Positions 54,623-64,000 are shown, numbered from the stretch's first letter. The stretch is DNA of 64,000 bases from Lotus japonicus (GCF_012489685.1 NC_080042.1:15142150-15206149); one strand, 5' to 3'. Notes: generated by a model from the sequence alone, not told the origin. Numbers and translations are program-made.

Positions 54623-57600
54623 ATGCCACCTCCTGAAGATTCAACCTTGTCCTCAAGGGTGAACCTTGGGAACTCACTTCGAATTGTTGTAACATCTTCC
54701 CATGTAGCTTCTTCTGGTGTTTTGCCCTGCCACTGTACTAGAACCTGTGGAACACTCTCTTCCTGACGCAGAATGTCACGATGAGCCAAAATTGACGCTG
54801 GTTGGATTGAAGGCAACTCTTCTCCGTCCAATTGCTCAGGCAATTCAGACTCCTCCGCATAACTACCAACAGCTCTCTTAAGCAAGGATATGTGGAAAAC
54901 AGGATGAATACGTGCTCCCTCAGGTAATTTCAACCGGTAAGCCACCGCCCCCACACGAGCCACAATAGGATAAGGACCAAAGTATCGCGCAGCCAGCTTG
55001 GCATGAACACGATTCGCCATAGACAATTGACGGTGAGCTCGGAGTTTGACGAAAACCCACTCTCCAACTTCAAATTCTTGATGCTTGCGTTTTGCATTCG
55101 CCTGCGCGCGCATCCGCTCCTGAGCCACCAACAAATGTTGTTTTAATTGACGCAGCGCCTCATCTCTATCTTGCAAATCCCTTTCAACAGCCCCCACACG
55201 AGTTTCTCCCAGCACCCAACGCTTGATTCCCGGAGGCTTCCGACCATAAACTGCCTCAAACGGAGTTTGCTGTGTGGCAGAGTGGTATGAAGTATTAAAC
55301 CAATACTCCGCCCAATGAAGCCACGAAGCCCAAGTCTTCGGTTGATCCGCCGCAAAACAACGCAGGTATGTTTCCAAGCAACGGTTAACAATCTCCGTCT
55401 GACCATCTGTCTCCGGATGATATGCTGAACTCATTTTCAGCTGAGTCCCCTGCAATCGGAACAATTCCTTCCAGAAATGGCTCACGAATAAAGGGTCACG
55501 ATCACTTATGATTGACGAAGGAATCCCGTGTAAACGGATTACTTCCTTTGCAAAGATCTCAGCCACACTTCGAGCAGTATAAGGATGTTTCAATGCGATG
55601 AAGTGTGCATACTTTGTGAGGCGATCGACGACTACAAAGATTGCCTCGAACCCCCTGGATCTAGGTAAACCAGTTATGAAATCAAGGGATACATCTTCCC
55701 AAACACGCTCAGGAATTGGTAATGGCTGAAGAAGCCCTGCTGGAGATGAAGCTAAATATTTATGGCGCTGGCACACATCACATGCTTTGACAAAGTCTTG
55801 GATTGTCTTCGTCATCCCCCTCCAATACAGATTTGCAGCAATTCGACGATAAGTGCGCAGAAATCCCGAATGCCCTCCCTGTGGAGAAGTGTGGAACTCC
55901 TCAAGCAACTTCGGAATCAAAGAAGAGGTATTGGAAATGACCACACGCCCCTGATACAAAAGTGTACCCTGATTCGCACGATACCCAGGATGAGAAAGAG
56001 GATCTTGAGCCACTTCACGCATAATTTGGCTCAATTTGGGATCACTTAGTACCTCGTCTTGAACTACCTTCTGTTCCTCCCACAGTGGATAAGACAACAA
56101 TGGGCACAACTCCCCTGTTTCTTCTACTCGCGACAGAGCATCTGCGCCGCGATTCGTCTTCCCTGGTTTATAAACAATGTCAAAATTATAGCCCAGCAAC
56201 TTCGCAGCCCAATTCTGTTGGTCCCCAGTAACGATTTTCTGATGTAGGAATTCCTTAAGGCTCTTTTGATCCGTCGAAACCACAAATTTGCGACCCAACA
56301 AGTAAGGCCTCCAATGCTGAATTGCTAGAGCTACTGCCATTAGCTCTTTCTCATATGCGGACTTAGCAAGATTCCTGGGCCCTAAAGCTTTACTGAAATA
56401 AGCAATTGGATGCTGCCCCTGTAATAAAATTGCTCCAATTCCAACCCCAGACGCATCACACTCAAGACGGAATTCTTGAGTAAAGTCTGACAGCGCTAAT
56501 ACAGGAGCAGTGGTGAGTCTTACCTTGAGTTCCTCGAAGGCTTGTTGCGCCTGTTCTCCCCACTTGAATGCATCCTTCTTGGTGAGCTCCGTTAATGGCC
56601 TTGCTATCTTGCCGTAATTCTGGATAAATTTGCGATAATATCCTGTGAGTCCCAAGAAGCCACGCACTCCTTTTACATTCTTAGGGATTGGCCACGATTT
56701 CACACTGTCAATCTTGCCAGGATCCACCGCAACTCCTTCCTCTGAAATCAAATGGCCCAAATATTCCACCGATTTGGTCGCAAACTGACACTTCTTCTTG
56801 TTTGCTGTCAATTGGTGGTGCTGCAAAATTCCCAGAACTGTTTTCAGCTGCCTCATGTGCTCTTCCCAAGTCTTACTATAGACCAAAATGTCGTCGAAGA
56901 ACACCAGCACCCCGCGCCTTAAGAGAGGACGGAATACCTCATTCATGAGGCTCTGGAATGTAGAAGGGGCATTCATCAACCCGAATGGCATGACCATGTA
57001 CTCGTAATGTCCTTCATGGGTCCGGAAAGCTGTCTTGTGAATGTCCTCAGGTTTGAGCAAAACTTGGTGATACCCTGATTTTAAATCGAGCTTAGAGAAA
57101 AATACTGACCCATGGAGCTCATCGAGTAATTCTTCAATCACGGGTATGGGGAACTTGTCGGGCACGGTTACACGATTAAGAGCCCTGTAATCGACACACA
57201 TTCGCCATGTTTGGTCCTTCTTTTTGACCAAAATTACAGGACTGGAATAGGCGCTTGTGCTCTGTCTTATAATCCCTGCTGCGAGCATCTCTCTAACTTG
57301 CTTCTCTATCTCGTTCTTCTGGTGATGAGGATAACGGTACGGCCTAACGTTCACAGGACCTTTCCCTTCCATGATCGTGATCCCATGTTCCCTGCCTCTT
57401 CCTGGAGGTAGACCTTGCTTCTCTTGAAACACTTCCTCAAAACTGTCCAAAAGATCATTCAATTCCTTTTTCCGCGACGAGGTAGTGTCTCCGGACAGCG
57501 GGTTGCCAAGCTTCTCCGAGTACCTGGTTCCCAGCAACCCAGGTGCCCTTTCACCCTTGGAAAAAATGCTTTGCAACGCCTCAATCTGCTCTTTCCCATT

Positions 57601-59232
57601 ACTCATCCCCTGTAATGTGACCCACTTCTTATTGCTCCAAAAACTCAGAACTTGTGTTTCCCAATTCACTATCGTGTCTCCCAAGGTCTTGAGCCATTCA
57701 ATTCCCAGCACAATATCTGGCCCTCCCAAATCGAACAATTGCGGAGCACATTGAAGTTGATAGCCCCCAAAATCAATTTCCAAACCAGCACAGCGCCCTC
57801 GAGCTTGAGATTTGAACCCATCTCCTAGCTTCACGGTCATTCTCGGCGTGTCAACTACCTCCCAACCAAGCCTCTGTACCAAATAGCAATCCACAAAATT
57901 GTGGGTTGCTCCGCTATCCACAAGCACCACCACGGGGACACCATTAATTGTACCACTAAGCTTCAGAGTTCGCGGAATCCCTCCATTTTTCATGCCAAAT
58001 TCACACAAACTCATTAAGCTAAGCTCACCCTCCTGGATTTCTTCTTCTTCCTGAAGTTCCATTGCCAAGATTTTACTCTCATCAATCTCATCCTCTTCAT
58101 CCTCCAGAATTAGCAGCCTCAAGTGTTTGTCGGGGCAAACGTGATTTGGGTGATATGGCCCTCCACATTTGAAGCACAGCCCTTTTTGCCTCCGCTCCAT
58201 CAGTTGGGGATAAGACAAGTGATTGAACCCACGGTCCCTAGATCCAACCCGACGAGCCTCTCCTCCTGTTTTTGTCTGCTCTCCACGGGAATTTGGATTG
58301 GGTTTGCCCGTGTTTTGGCCCACATCTTTGTTTCCTCTAACCCAGACCCAATCAGCCCCATTACCCTTAGATGCTCCACTATACCCGGGTCTGGGCCCAA
58401 TTCCCCCAAACCGGGTTGCTCTCACTTGGCCCATTCCTCCTTCTCCCCTCACTTCCTTCTCCACCGCCCTCGTCACTACCAACAGCTTCGCCCGATTGAT
58501 TCCTCCCATAGCTACCAAGCTCCGTACCTTCCCCCTTATTTCTTCCTTCAACCCGTGCAGAAAATAACCCTGATATTGTTTCTCCGGGAGTTTGGGAATT
58601 TGGGCAGTAAGATACTCAAAATCCGTGATGTACTCCTCCACAGTGCCACGTTGCCGGAGCTCCGAAAGTTGCTCATAGACATCGCCGTCGCCGTTGCCCC
58701 CATATCGCTCCAATAGCGCATCTCGGAGTCGATCCCATGTCAGCTCCTCCTCAGCTTCCAGCAAGGAATTGTAGAAGTGTATGGTTCCTCCCTCCATACT
58801 CAACTGAGCCAGGCTCACCTTGACCTCAGGGGAAGTGTCCTGTACCTTGAAATAGATCTCTGCGCGTGAGATCCATCCCGCTGGATCTTTTCCGTCGAAC
58901 ATTGGAAGCTCCACCTTCTTGACTGATTGACGGAACTCATTCAGAGCCTCACCGTTCAGTGTTGGTCGGACCGATTCCATCTCTTTTCCTCCTATTGATT
59001 CCGGGGTTTTTCCCCCAACTTCACGATCTGGTCTGTTGTCGCTGTCATCCCCATCAATGGCGACTGATTTCCCCACCGCTCTTTCGACCATCGTCACAAG
59101 CGTCGTGGGTAGATCCTTCATCGCCGACGTCACCGCCGTCAAAGCGGTGCACATCGCGGCGAGCTCACTCTCCAACGCATCAATCTTGGCCTCCATCTGC
59201 GTGACTGCAACCCTGGTCTTCCTGGGTGGCAT
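54517..59232 (-). CDS. Gag-pol polyprotein of chromodomain gypsy element 2
   Basis: One uninterrupted frame of 1571 aa from MPPRKTRVAVTQM (59232). The frame is open further, to an ATG at 59313 inside the 5' LTR, giving 1598 aa; numbers here use that longer frame. Gag core about 135-290, zinc knuckle CFKCGGPYHPNHVC 380-393, protease VLVDSGATHNF 463-473, reverse transcriptase about 640-860 with FFDD 805-808, RNase H ECDASG 951-956 onward, integrase zinc region (H1141, H1148, C1178, C1181), catalytic D1211, D1271 and E1307 (35 residues between the last two), and a chromodomain-like end about 1503-1550. All catalytic residues are in place, so it looks coding-competent. Expression in the plant is unknown. 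The C-terminus lies in the LTR. Confidence 0.95.
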   Translation of the reverse strand: MPPRKTRVAVTQMEAKIDALESELAAMCTALTAVTSAMKDLPTTLVTMVERAVGKSVAIDGDDSDNRPDREVGGKTPESIGGKEMESVRPTLNGEALNEFRQSVKKVELPMFDGKDPAGWISRAEIYFKVQDTSPEVKVSLAQLSMEGGTIHFYNSLLEAEEELTWDRLRDALLERYGGNGDGDVYEQLSELRQRGTVEEYITDFEYLTAQIPKLPEKQYQGYFLHGLKEEIRGKVRSLVAMGGINRAKLLVVTRAVEKEVRGEGGMGQVRATRFGGIGPRPGYSGASKGNGADWVWVRGNKDVGQNTGKPNPNSRGEQTKTGGEARRVGSRDRGFNHLSYPQLMERRQKGLCFKCGGPYHPNHVCPDKHLRLLILEDEEDEIDESKILAMELQEEEEIQEGELSLMSLCEFGMKNGGIPRTLKLSGTINGVPVVVLVDSGATHNFVDCYLVQRLGWEVVDTPRMTVKLGDGFKSQARGRCAGLEIDFGGYQLQCAPQLFDLGGPDIVLGIEWLKTLGDTIVNWETQVLSFWSNKKWVTLQGMSNGKEQIEALQSIFSKGERAPGLLGTRYSEKLGNPLSGDTTSSRKKELNDLLDSFEEVFQEKQGLPPGRGREHGITIMEGKGPVNVRPYRYPHHQKNEIEKQVREMLAAGIIRQSTSAYSSPVILVKKKDQTWRMCVDYRALNRVTVPDKFPIPVIEELLDELHGSVFFSKLDLKSGYHQVLLKPEDIHKTAFRTHEGHYEYMVMPFGLMNAPSTFQSLMNEVFRPLLRRGVLVFFDDILVYSKTWEEHMRQLKTVLGILQHHQLTANKKKCQFATKSVEYLGHLISEEGVAVDPGKIDSVKSWPIPKNVKGVRGFLGLTGYYRKFIQNYGKIARPLTELTKKDAFKWGEQAQQAFEELKVRLTTAPVLALSDFTQEFRLECDASGVGIGAILLQGQHPIAYFSKALGPRNLAKSAYEKELMAVALAIQHWRPYLLGRKFVVSTDQKSLKEFLHQKIVTGDQQNWAAKLLGYNFDIVYKPGKTNRGADALSRVEETGELCPLLSYPLWEEQKVVQDEVLSDPKLSQIMREVAQDPLSHPGYRANQGTLLYQGRVVISNTSSLIPKLLEEFHTSPQGGHSGFLRTYRRIAANLYWRGMTKTIQDFVKACDVCQRHKYLASSPAGLLQPLPIPERVWEDVSLDFITGLPRSRGFEAIFVVVDRLTKYAHFIALKHPYTARSVAEIFAKEVIRLHGIPSSIISDRDPLFVSHFWKELFRLQGTQLKMSSAYHPETDGQTEIVNRCLETYLRCFAADQPKTWASWLHWAEYWFNTSYHSATQQTPFEAVYGRKPPGIKRWVLGETRVGAVERDLQDRDEALRQLKQHLLVAQERMRAQANAKRKHQEFEVGEWVFVKLRAHRQLSMANRVHAKLAARYFGPYPIVARVGAVAYRLKLPEGARIHPVFHISLLKRAVGSYAEESELPEQLDGEELPSIQPASILAHRDILRQEESVPQVLVQWQGKTPEEATWEDVTTIRSEFPRFTLEDKVESSGGGIVREAIQNGILTHDDAGPRIWKVYSRRGQKESITN

Positions 59233-59276
59233 CCACTGGTTCCGGTGCAGAAGTATCCGGTAGGTCGGACCAAAAT
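59233..59276 (-). other. Leader and putative primer-binding site of gypsy element 2
   Basis: On the minus strand the 5' LTR end aaca is followed by ATTTTGGTCCGACCTACC. The only TGG next to the LTR begins TGGTCCGACC, which is not the initiator-Met site used by gypsy element 1. The leader is only 44 bases if translation starts at 59232. Confidence 0.6.
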
Positions 59277-59664
59277 TGTTAGGAAACAATTTGCCCAACA
59301 ATGAAAACAGCAAACTGGGAATTTAAAAGTAAGAGAAAGATGATTGTTTATTGATAGATTTGGAGAATTACAGAGAAGGGGAATGGATCCCTTTACCGAC
59401 CAGAGCGTAGCTCCTTATAGGAAGCTCAGTGCTTCCTATCCATTACACTTAAAAGCTATCAAATGAGATACCTCTCTACCCCTCCCTAACTACCTTCTTA
59501 TAACAAATCTAAATACAATCCTCTGCTCTCTTTCTCTCTCTGCCAGGTGTGCATTCTGTTAGTTAGTAATAGATTCCTTCTGCCCCCTTCTAGAGTACAC
59601 CTTCCACATTCTTGGCCCTGCGTCATCATGTGTTAAAATCCCATTTTGAATTGCCTCTCTAACA
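59277..59664 (-). mobile_element. 5' LTR of chromodomain gypsy element 2 (right copy)
   Basis: 388 bp, two differences from the left copy. The flanking pentamers of the element (catga 54230-54234, aatat 59665-59669) do not match. Confidence 0.93.
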
Positions 59665-59907
59665 AATATCTATTTAAATAGAGATATGTTTAGATAGATT
59701 TAGTTTGTTTTAATCTCTTTGTTAGTCTATATATATTGTAGTCTAGTCAAGTATTATGAATGAAATATACAAGTAATATTTTCATCAAATTCAAGTTGGT
59801 ATCAGAGCCTATCCTAGATCCATTTGTTGTGTGGAGACCTCCCATATTTGGGCCACCCGTTGTTGTTCCCACGTTCCAGTCTGTTCAATCCTGGACGTGA
59901 GGGGGTG
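59665..59907 (+). mobile_element. Remainder of LTR2, its primer-binding site, and internal end of the composite element
   Basis: aatatctatttaaatagag at 59665 resembles the start of LTR2 again. The LTR2 end is near 59787-59796, followed by the primer site tggtatcagagcc (59797-59809), about 85 bases of internal sequence, and the purine tract gtgagggggtg next to the 117-bp right LTR. Confidence 0.6.
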
Positions 59908-60024
59908 TGTTAGAAGTCCCACATTGGCTAGAGATAAGGCCAATCAAGTGTTTATAAGGGTTGTGCAAACCTCAACTCTTGAGCTAGCTTTTGTGGTTGA
60001 GTATAGGCCTCCCAATTTCTAATA
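59908..60024 (+). mobile_element. Right LTR (117 bp) of the composite element
   Basis: Same sequence as 51923-52039. Followed by gattt (60025-60029), the second arm of the target duplication. Confidence 0.85.
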
Positions 60025-60204
60025 GATTTCTTATAGAAATGGCATGTATCTTTTGAAGGGAGCGAAGGATTTATCTTATGCATTTTGTCTTCAACTGAAT
60101 TGGCCATTAAAGATTTAATGCCTATAACATGATTGAAGAAAAGAAACCCCTCCAGGGAAACGTGTCAGCTTTTGGTAAAAAATTCCCCCTCCAGGGACAC
60201 GTGT
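60025..60204. other. Flank of the composite element with a short direct repeat
   Basis: cctccagggaaacgtgtca (about 60150) and cctccagggacacgtgtca (about 60191) are near copies, about 40 bases apart. The second contains a cacgtg hexamer. No coding sequence. Confidence 0.4.
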
Positions 60205-61470
60205 CAATTTTTTAGTGAATTAGTTTTAGTTGTTAGAAGAATTTCTCAACTTTCTGTCCGAATCACTTAGCTGCTTATGAATTTATAGTTGAAATTTTTG
60301 TTGAAGTAGTTTGTTCAGCTGCTTTCTATGAATTTCAAAAAATTGAGCCTGCTCAAGGTTCTGCACAGCTTGAGGAATTGTGAGTTGCCTCTTGAGGAAG
60401 TTCAGGGACTAGCTGGAATTCTGGAGCTTATACTGTTTACCTTTTTCTTTTGTGGATTATCAGGTTCAGGTCTGCCTCACTGCTTTTTGTAGTGTTATTT
60501 TTTCAAAAGGCCTTCAACTAACCATCACTTACAATGAAGATACTTGACATTAATTTTCAGCAAAAAGATCCTGTTATGAGGTTTAGACTTTATATGATAA
60601 CTTGGGTACAAATTGCTTGTTAACATTAAATTGTATGGTGAGACTTGTATGTTAACATTTGTGCACCCATAGTCTTCCATCAATAATAATATTGTTAGGT
60701 GTCTTTCCTTGCCACGGTGGAACAAAGATATTCCAAATAACAATGTATTTTCATGAACCTATTCTTTTTTCTGCCTTGAAACATGAACTCCATTCAGAAC
60801 ATCCAGGGATTTTGTTGCTAAGGGACACTTTCCAATGATAGTCTCAGTTAGTAGTTTTTTTATTTTTTTAAATAGTTGGAAATGGTTGGACTGGTTTGTT
60901 GGGAACCTGAGCTCCATTCAGAACTTCCGGGGATTTTGTTTCTAAGGGACACTTTCCAATGATAGTCTAAGTTAGTAGTGTTTTTTTTTTGGAATAGTTG
61001 GAAATGGTTTGGGAACCTGAGTTTCTGCTTTCCTATTCTCGAGCAATAAGAAATTTCTATCTGCTTCCAGGATCAAATTAATTCTGGGTTTAGGTTTCTA
61101 TTAGTGTAATTGTTTTACTGATACTAACAGTTCTAATATCAGTAGTTATTTCCTTTATGGGTTTAGTATTCTATTCTTCTATCCTAACAAGTAACAACTA
61201 ACCAACTAAAGTTGGTTACAATTAGTTATTTCCTTTGCTCGGTTTGCACCCAACATACACATGTTTAATGAGAGTTTTAAGCATATGGCTATCACATAAC
61301 TTACAGGTTAACCTATTCTTTCATTTACTATTGATCTTTGAAACCCAATGTTTCTAGCCCTCATGTTATAATTTTCTATTTCTAGGTTTTAACCATTTTA
61401 ATAGTCTCAAATATGAACTAGTTGTTGATAATTTTTTTCTTTCTCTCTTATTTATTGATTTAAATTGTTG
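60205..61470 (+). repeat. Segmental duplication, copy 2
   Basis: Copy of intron 2 DNA of the plastid-type gene (46300-47493). It carries an extra internal tandem duplication of about 115 bp: the block ccattcagaac...ttggaaatggtt occurs at about 60790-60895 and again 60912-61010, but once in copy 1. Exons are not included. Confidence 0.88.
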
Positions 61471-61814
61471 GCCAGAGCTTACAACCGACAGATTTGTTGT
61501 TGCCATGGTCCGTAATCTTCTAATATTTCTTTCGGAAGTTAATCAAGTCCAAACATAAACCTTTTTTATTTTTTGACAGTAGAGATAATTCCAGAGTTGT
61601 TAATTTGCTCCATTGTGTTCATTTGTTCTCTACTTGTGTTCATGGAGGTGAAAAGCTCAATATCTTTTATTTGAAGTCTGGAACTGGTGAGAGGATTACT
61701 TCAAGAAATACTGTAGCTTTTAATTCGTAGGCCTTTAGTGGCCTGGCAAGTTTTAGTGGTTCATTTTTTTTTTAAATTTCCAATGTTCTCAAATGGTGCA
61801 TCCGGTAAGTTTTC

Positions 61815-61854
<40 letters not shown>

Positions 61855-61948
61855 CCTTAATAAGGATGAATGTATGCGAATACAATAAACAACAAAGGGG
61901 AAGAACAACAAAAAGAAAGGTACTAGATACAATAAATCTGATTCTTAG
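61471..61948. other. Intergenic DNA with TG microsatellite
   Basis: (TG)15 lies at about 61823-61852, preceded by tatata. The rest has no recognised gene. Confidence 0.6.
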
Positions 61949-63464
61949 CATATTCTATTAATTGCTGATGAATTTCTTTTTCCAGAAATTGTTTCTCTTG
62001 ATCATTGGGCTGAAGTTGAAGTGTTGGGGGAAGATGCTGAGGAGGGTGAAGGCGTTGCATTCAGGATGCGTGCCGACGAGGTTTCTAACAGAGGGGCGGA
62101 GGACGGGGTCGTGGTGTGCAGACCGTCACTGGGAATTGCCTCTGTGACTGGTGTTGACCCCGGCGGTAGCGGTGCGGCTGATAACGGTGCAGGACGGTTG
62201 CTAGTAGCTAAGGTGTTTTATTTTTGTATGAAAAAAGAGCATGGTTTCAGGGGTGTGGTTATGGTGACTGCAGATGAATTTGGAAACAGAATTTTATGCG
62301 GGTTTGATGCAAGTGAATATTATGGAAGCCAGTTATGTCGTCTTGATGGTGTTTTTGCCCAAGTCGGGTGTGATTGGGTACTACAACGTTGCAATGTTTG
62401 GGGCCTAGTGTGTGCTATGCTACAAACGGTGGATGGGGCAGCAGTGACCAAGTCTGTTCCCAAAGGGTGTGATCATAACAGTGTTGGGGTAGATAATGCT
62501 TATGGTGTTGCTATGGAGCAGAGGCTGTTTATAAATGAAGCGGTATCTTCTCACCTTGGTGCAGAAGGGTTTGATCATGCAGGGAATGAGCGTATTCAAG
62601 AGTCCAAGAGGTTGTGGCCGTGTCATGTGAATGGAAGCTCTCTAAACTTAGAAGAGGTATCTTTGTTGCAACTGTTTCATGGTATGAATGTTGAGGAAGC
62701 GGAGAGAGACAGATGCTGGAGCATTGGTGAGGATGGTTCTTCACGATATTCCAGGTATGCTTCTGGCTTTGATCCAGATTTAAACTGCGCTGCGGATTTC
62801 TTTTCTTCTTCATCCATTCGCTTTGGTTTGGATGAAACCATTCAGTGCCTCATGGATCATCCCTCTTTTGGGGGAGGGAAGAATGCTCTAGGTGAAAATC
62901 TTGTGGAAAAGGTTTCCCAAAATTTTCTTCGTTCAGAAGCTTCAGTTTCTAATCGTCGGAGACGTAGTCATCCAAAGAAACATAAGCAACATAAGCGAGG
63001 TCGTAAACCACGGGACGCCACTTATGAAAGTCTTTGCCAGACTTGCACTATCAATATGGGGTTTTAACGCCCGCTAGAAAAGCTAAGTTGTTGGTTCAAG
63101 GCCCGGGAATTGTTTTTTAGAATTTTAGGAGGTCGAGGGGTTTTGAGATTTTGGTAGTCGGGGCTTTCTGATTCCTGGTTCCTTTGCTTTGTTTTTGTGG
63201 TGTGTATGCCATAGGTTTTTATTGTCTTGCCTTGATTTGAGAGGTATTCTTTGGGGGTTTTAGTTTTCTGTGGTGGTTTCTTTGCGGTGTCTTTTGGTTT
63301 TCCCCCTTTTTGGTTGGCTTTTGTTGGGGGTTTGTGCATGGAGGGGTCTTGGCTTGTTGCTCGGTTTTCTAGTTGTTTTTCATCTTTGTCTGTGTCTGTT
63401 TTGCTTGAGAAGGCTTGTTCTCAAGTTTCATGATCAATAAAACTTTATGCTTCAAAAAAAAAAG
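61949..63464 (+). mobile_element. LINE-like fragment: ORF1-like frame plus 3' tail
   Basis: A frame open from 61949 to TAA 63065-63067 (about 372 codons, no start ATG, hence 5'-truncated) begins smoothly (ADEFLFPEIVSLDHWAEVEV). It contains an acidic/serine-rich middle (DLNCAADFFSSSSIRFGLDE) and a basic C-terminus (RRRRSHPKKHKQHKRGRKPR). A 380-bp G/T-rich untranslated part follows, ending atcaataaaactttatgctt and an A-run (about 63455-63464), the usual 3' end of plant L1 elements. No endonuclease or reverse transcriptase frame lies between. I read it as LINE ORF1 joined to the LINE 3' end by internal deletion. A decayed host exon is the alternative. Confidence 0.45.
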
Positions 63465-63893
63465 AATAAATGTGAATTGAGAGAAAAGAAGATTGCTTGT
63501 ATAAGACGCTTGGGTGTTGTGGGATGTTCATAAGACCAGGGTATTCTTTCTTTGTAATTCATCTCCTTCTTAGGAATCCATTTTTCTGAGAAGGAAGTCA
63601 TATCAGCATATGTCATACTTTTTATTCGATCAATTTCTTCTTTGTTGAACCAGTTTCTTAACAATGAACATTCTTGCATGATTTGACTAGAGCCATGTCT
63701 TAGTACTCACTTTAAAGCGTTTGTAGGTTGTGGGACTGCATTGCATTGTCAGGTGATATTGATTTTTCTGAGGCTTCGTTCTAGATGCAGATAATAGAGT
63801 TGGCAATAGCATTTAAGGTCAGATTCCTGATATGTTTATTCACTGAATTAATGTTATATCTAATTTCTCACATGTTATTATGTTGTGGTAGAC

Positions 63894-63935
<42 letters not shown>

Positions 63936-64000
63936 AAACTATATAAAGGGAGAGTTTTTGCAGCCTAGAGGGTAAGTTTGTAATTCAATATCCTATTGCA
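63465..64000. other. Intergenic DNA with ATCT microsatellite
   Basis: (ATCT)10 at about 63894-63935. A 75-codon minus-strand frame (63679-63452) has a plausible composition but runs into the LINE A-tail and has no recognised domain. Nothing else is seen. Confidence 0.45.

Larger units (their letters stand above)
51923..60024 (+). mobile_element. Composite LTR element, 117-bp LTRs, gattt duplication, with nested elements
   Basis: Terminal repeats 51923-52039 and 59908-60024 (117 bp each, essentially identical by eye) begin tgttagaagtcccacattgg and end ttctaata (TG...TA). gattt flanks both sides (51918-51922, 60025-60029). A primer site tggtatcagagc starts at 52040 and a purine tract gtgagggggtg precedes the right LTR. 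The LTR begins like that of the TRIM at 35742 (TGTTAG...cccacattgg), so both belong to one TRIM-like group. The internal region has no own protein and is enlarged by other LTR fragments and by gypsy element 2. Confidence 0.85.

Noticed and set aside
58123..58716. 197-codon plus-strand frame over the gag region of gypsy element 2
   Set aside because: It is antisense to a clearly coding frame and has the P/S/L-rich composition expected of a shadow.
63452..63679. Minus-strand 75-codon frame (ADMTSFSEKWIPKKEMNY)
   Set aside because: Composition is protein-like, but it ends in the LINE A-tail, has no splice partner I can find and no recognised family. Kept only as a note.

Overview
The window is nuclear DNA of a dicot plant, most likely a legume. 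The evidence is AT-rich intergenic DNA, GT-AG introns, several classes of plant LTR retrotransposons, LINE 3' ends, Mutator-type MITEs, and degenerate B3-domain and RPA70-like gene copies of the kind that are amplified in legumes. The species cannot be fixed from the sequence alone. There are no prokaryotic features, rRNA genes, convincing tRNA genes or CRISPR arrays.

Layout. 1-4.4 kb: a decayed Ty3/gypsy element of Tat-like type, cut off inside reverse transcriptase by an LTR of another element lying in the opposite orientation. 4.4-14.4 kb: a tandem pair of B3-domain genes on the minus strand, both broken, separated by a Mutator-type MITE, a probable solo LTR and a LINE 3' end. 14.8-28.7 kb: a pair of RPA70-like (OB-fold plus zinc ribbon) genes on the minus strand, both broken. 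One has an LTR inside a coding exon. Around them lie a SINE with a clean empty site, a 3.3 kb solo LTR with a target-site duplication, and minisatellites at both 3' ends. 29.5-30.1 kb: a LINE RNase H remnant.

30.3-64 kb is the gene-bearing half. Three host genes on the plus strand look functional: an RNA polymerase III subunit RPC7/Rpc31-like gene (8 coding exons, 208 aa), a small plastid-type single-span membrane protein gene (3 exons, 168 aa, with a GC-AG intron), and a cactin-like splicing-factor gene (524 aa, uninterrupted coding region behind a 5'-UTR intron). They are separated by transposons: a TRIM element carrying a nested chromodomain gypsy element (36.1-41.5 kb, two stops and one frameshift), a PIF/Harbinger-like element (42.5-43.5 kb), a LINE RNase H remnant, and an 8.1 kb composite (51.9-60.0 kb). 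The composite has 117 bp LTRs, a gattt target duplication, and an almost intact chromodomain gypsy element (1571 aa gag-pol, LTRs differing at 2 of 388 sites) nested inside it. A 1.2 kb piece of an intron of the membrane-protein gene is duplicated at 60.2-61.5 kb. A LINE-like fragment and microsatellites close the window.

I do not find an undescribed multi-gene system. The points most worth a second look are the paired decay of the B3 and RPA70-like clusters (including an intron present in one copy and absent in the other, and a possible Helitron origin), the odd internal order of the 51.9-60.0 kb composite, and gypsy pol frames that run about 30 codons into the 3' LTR in two different elements.
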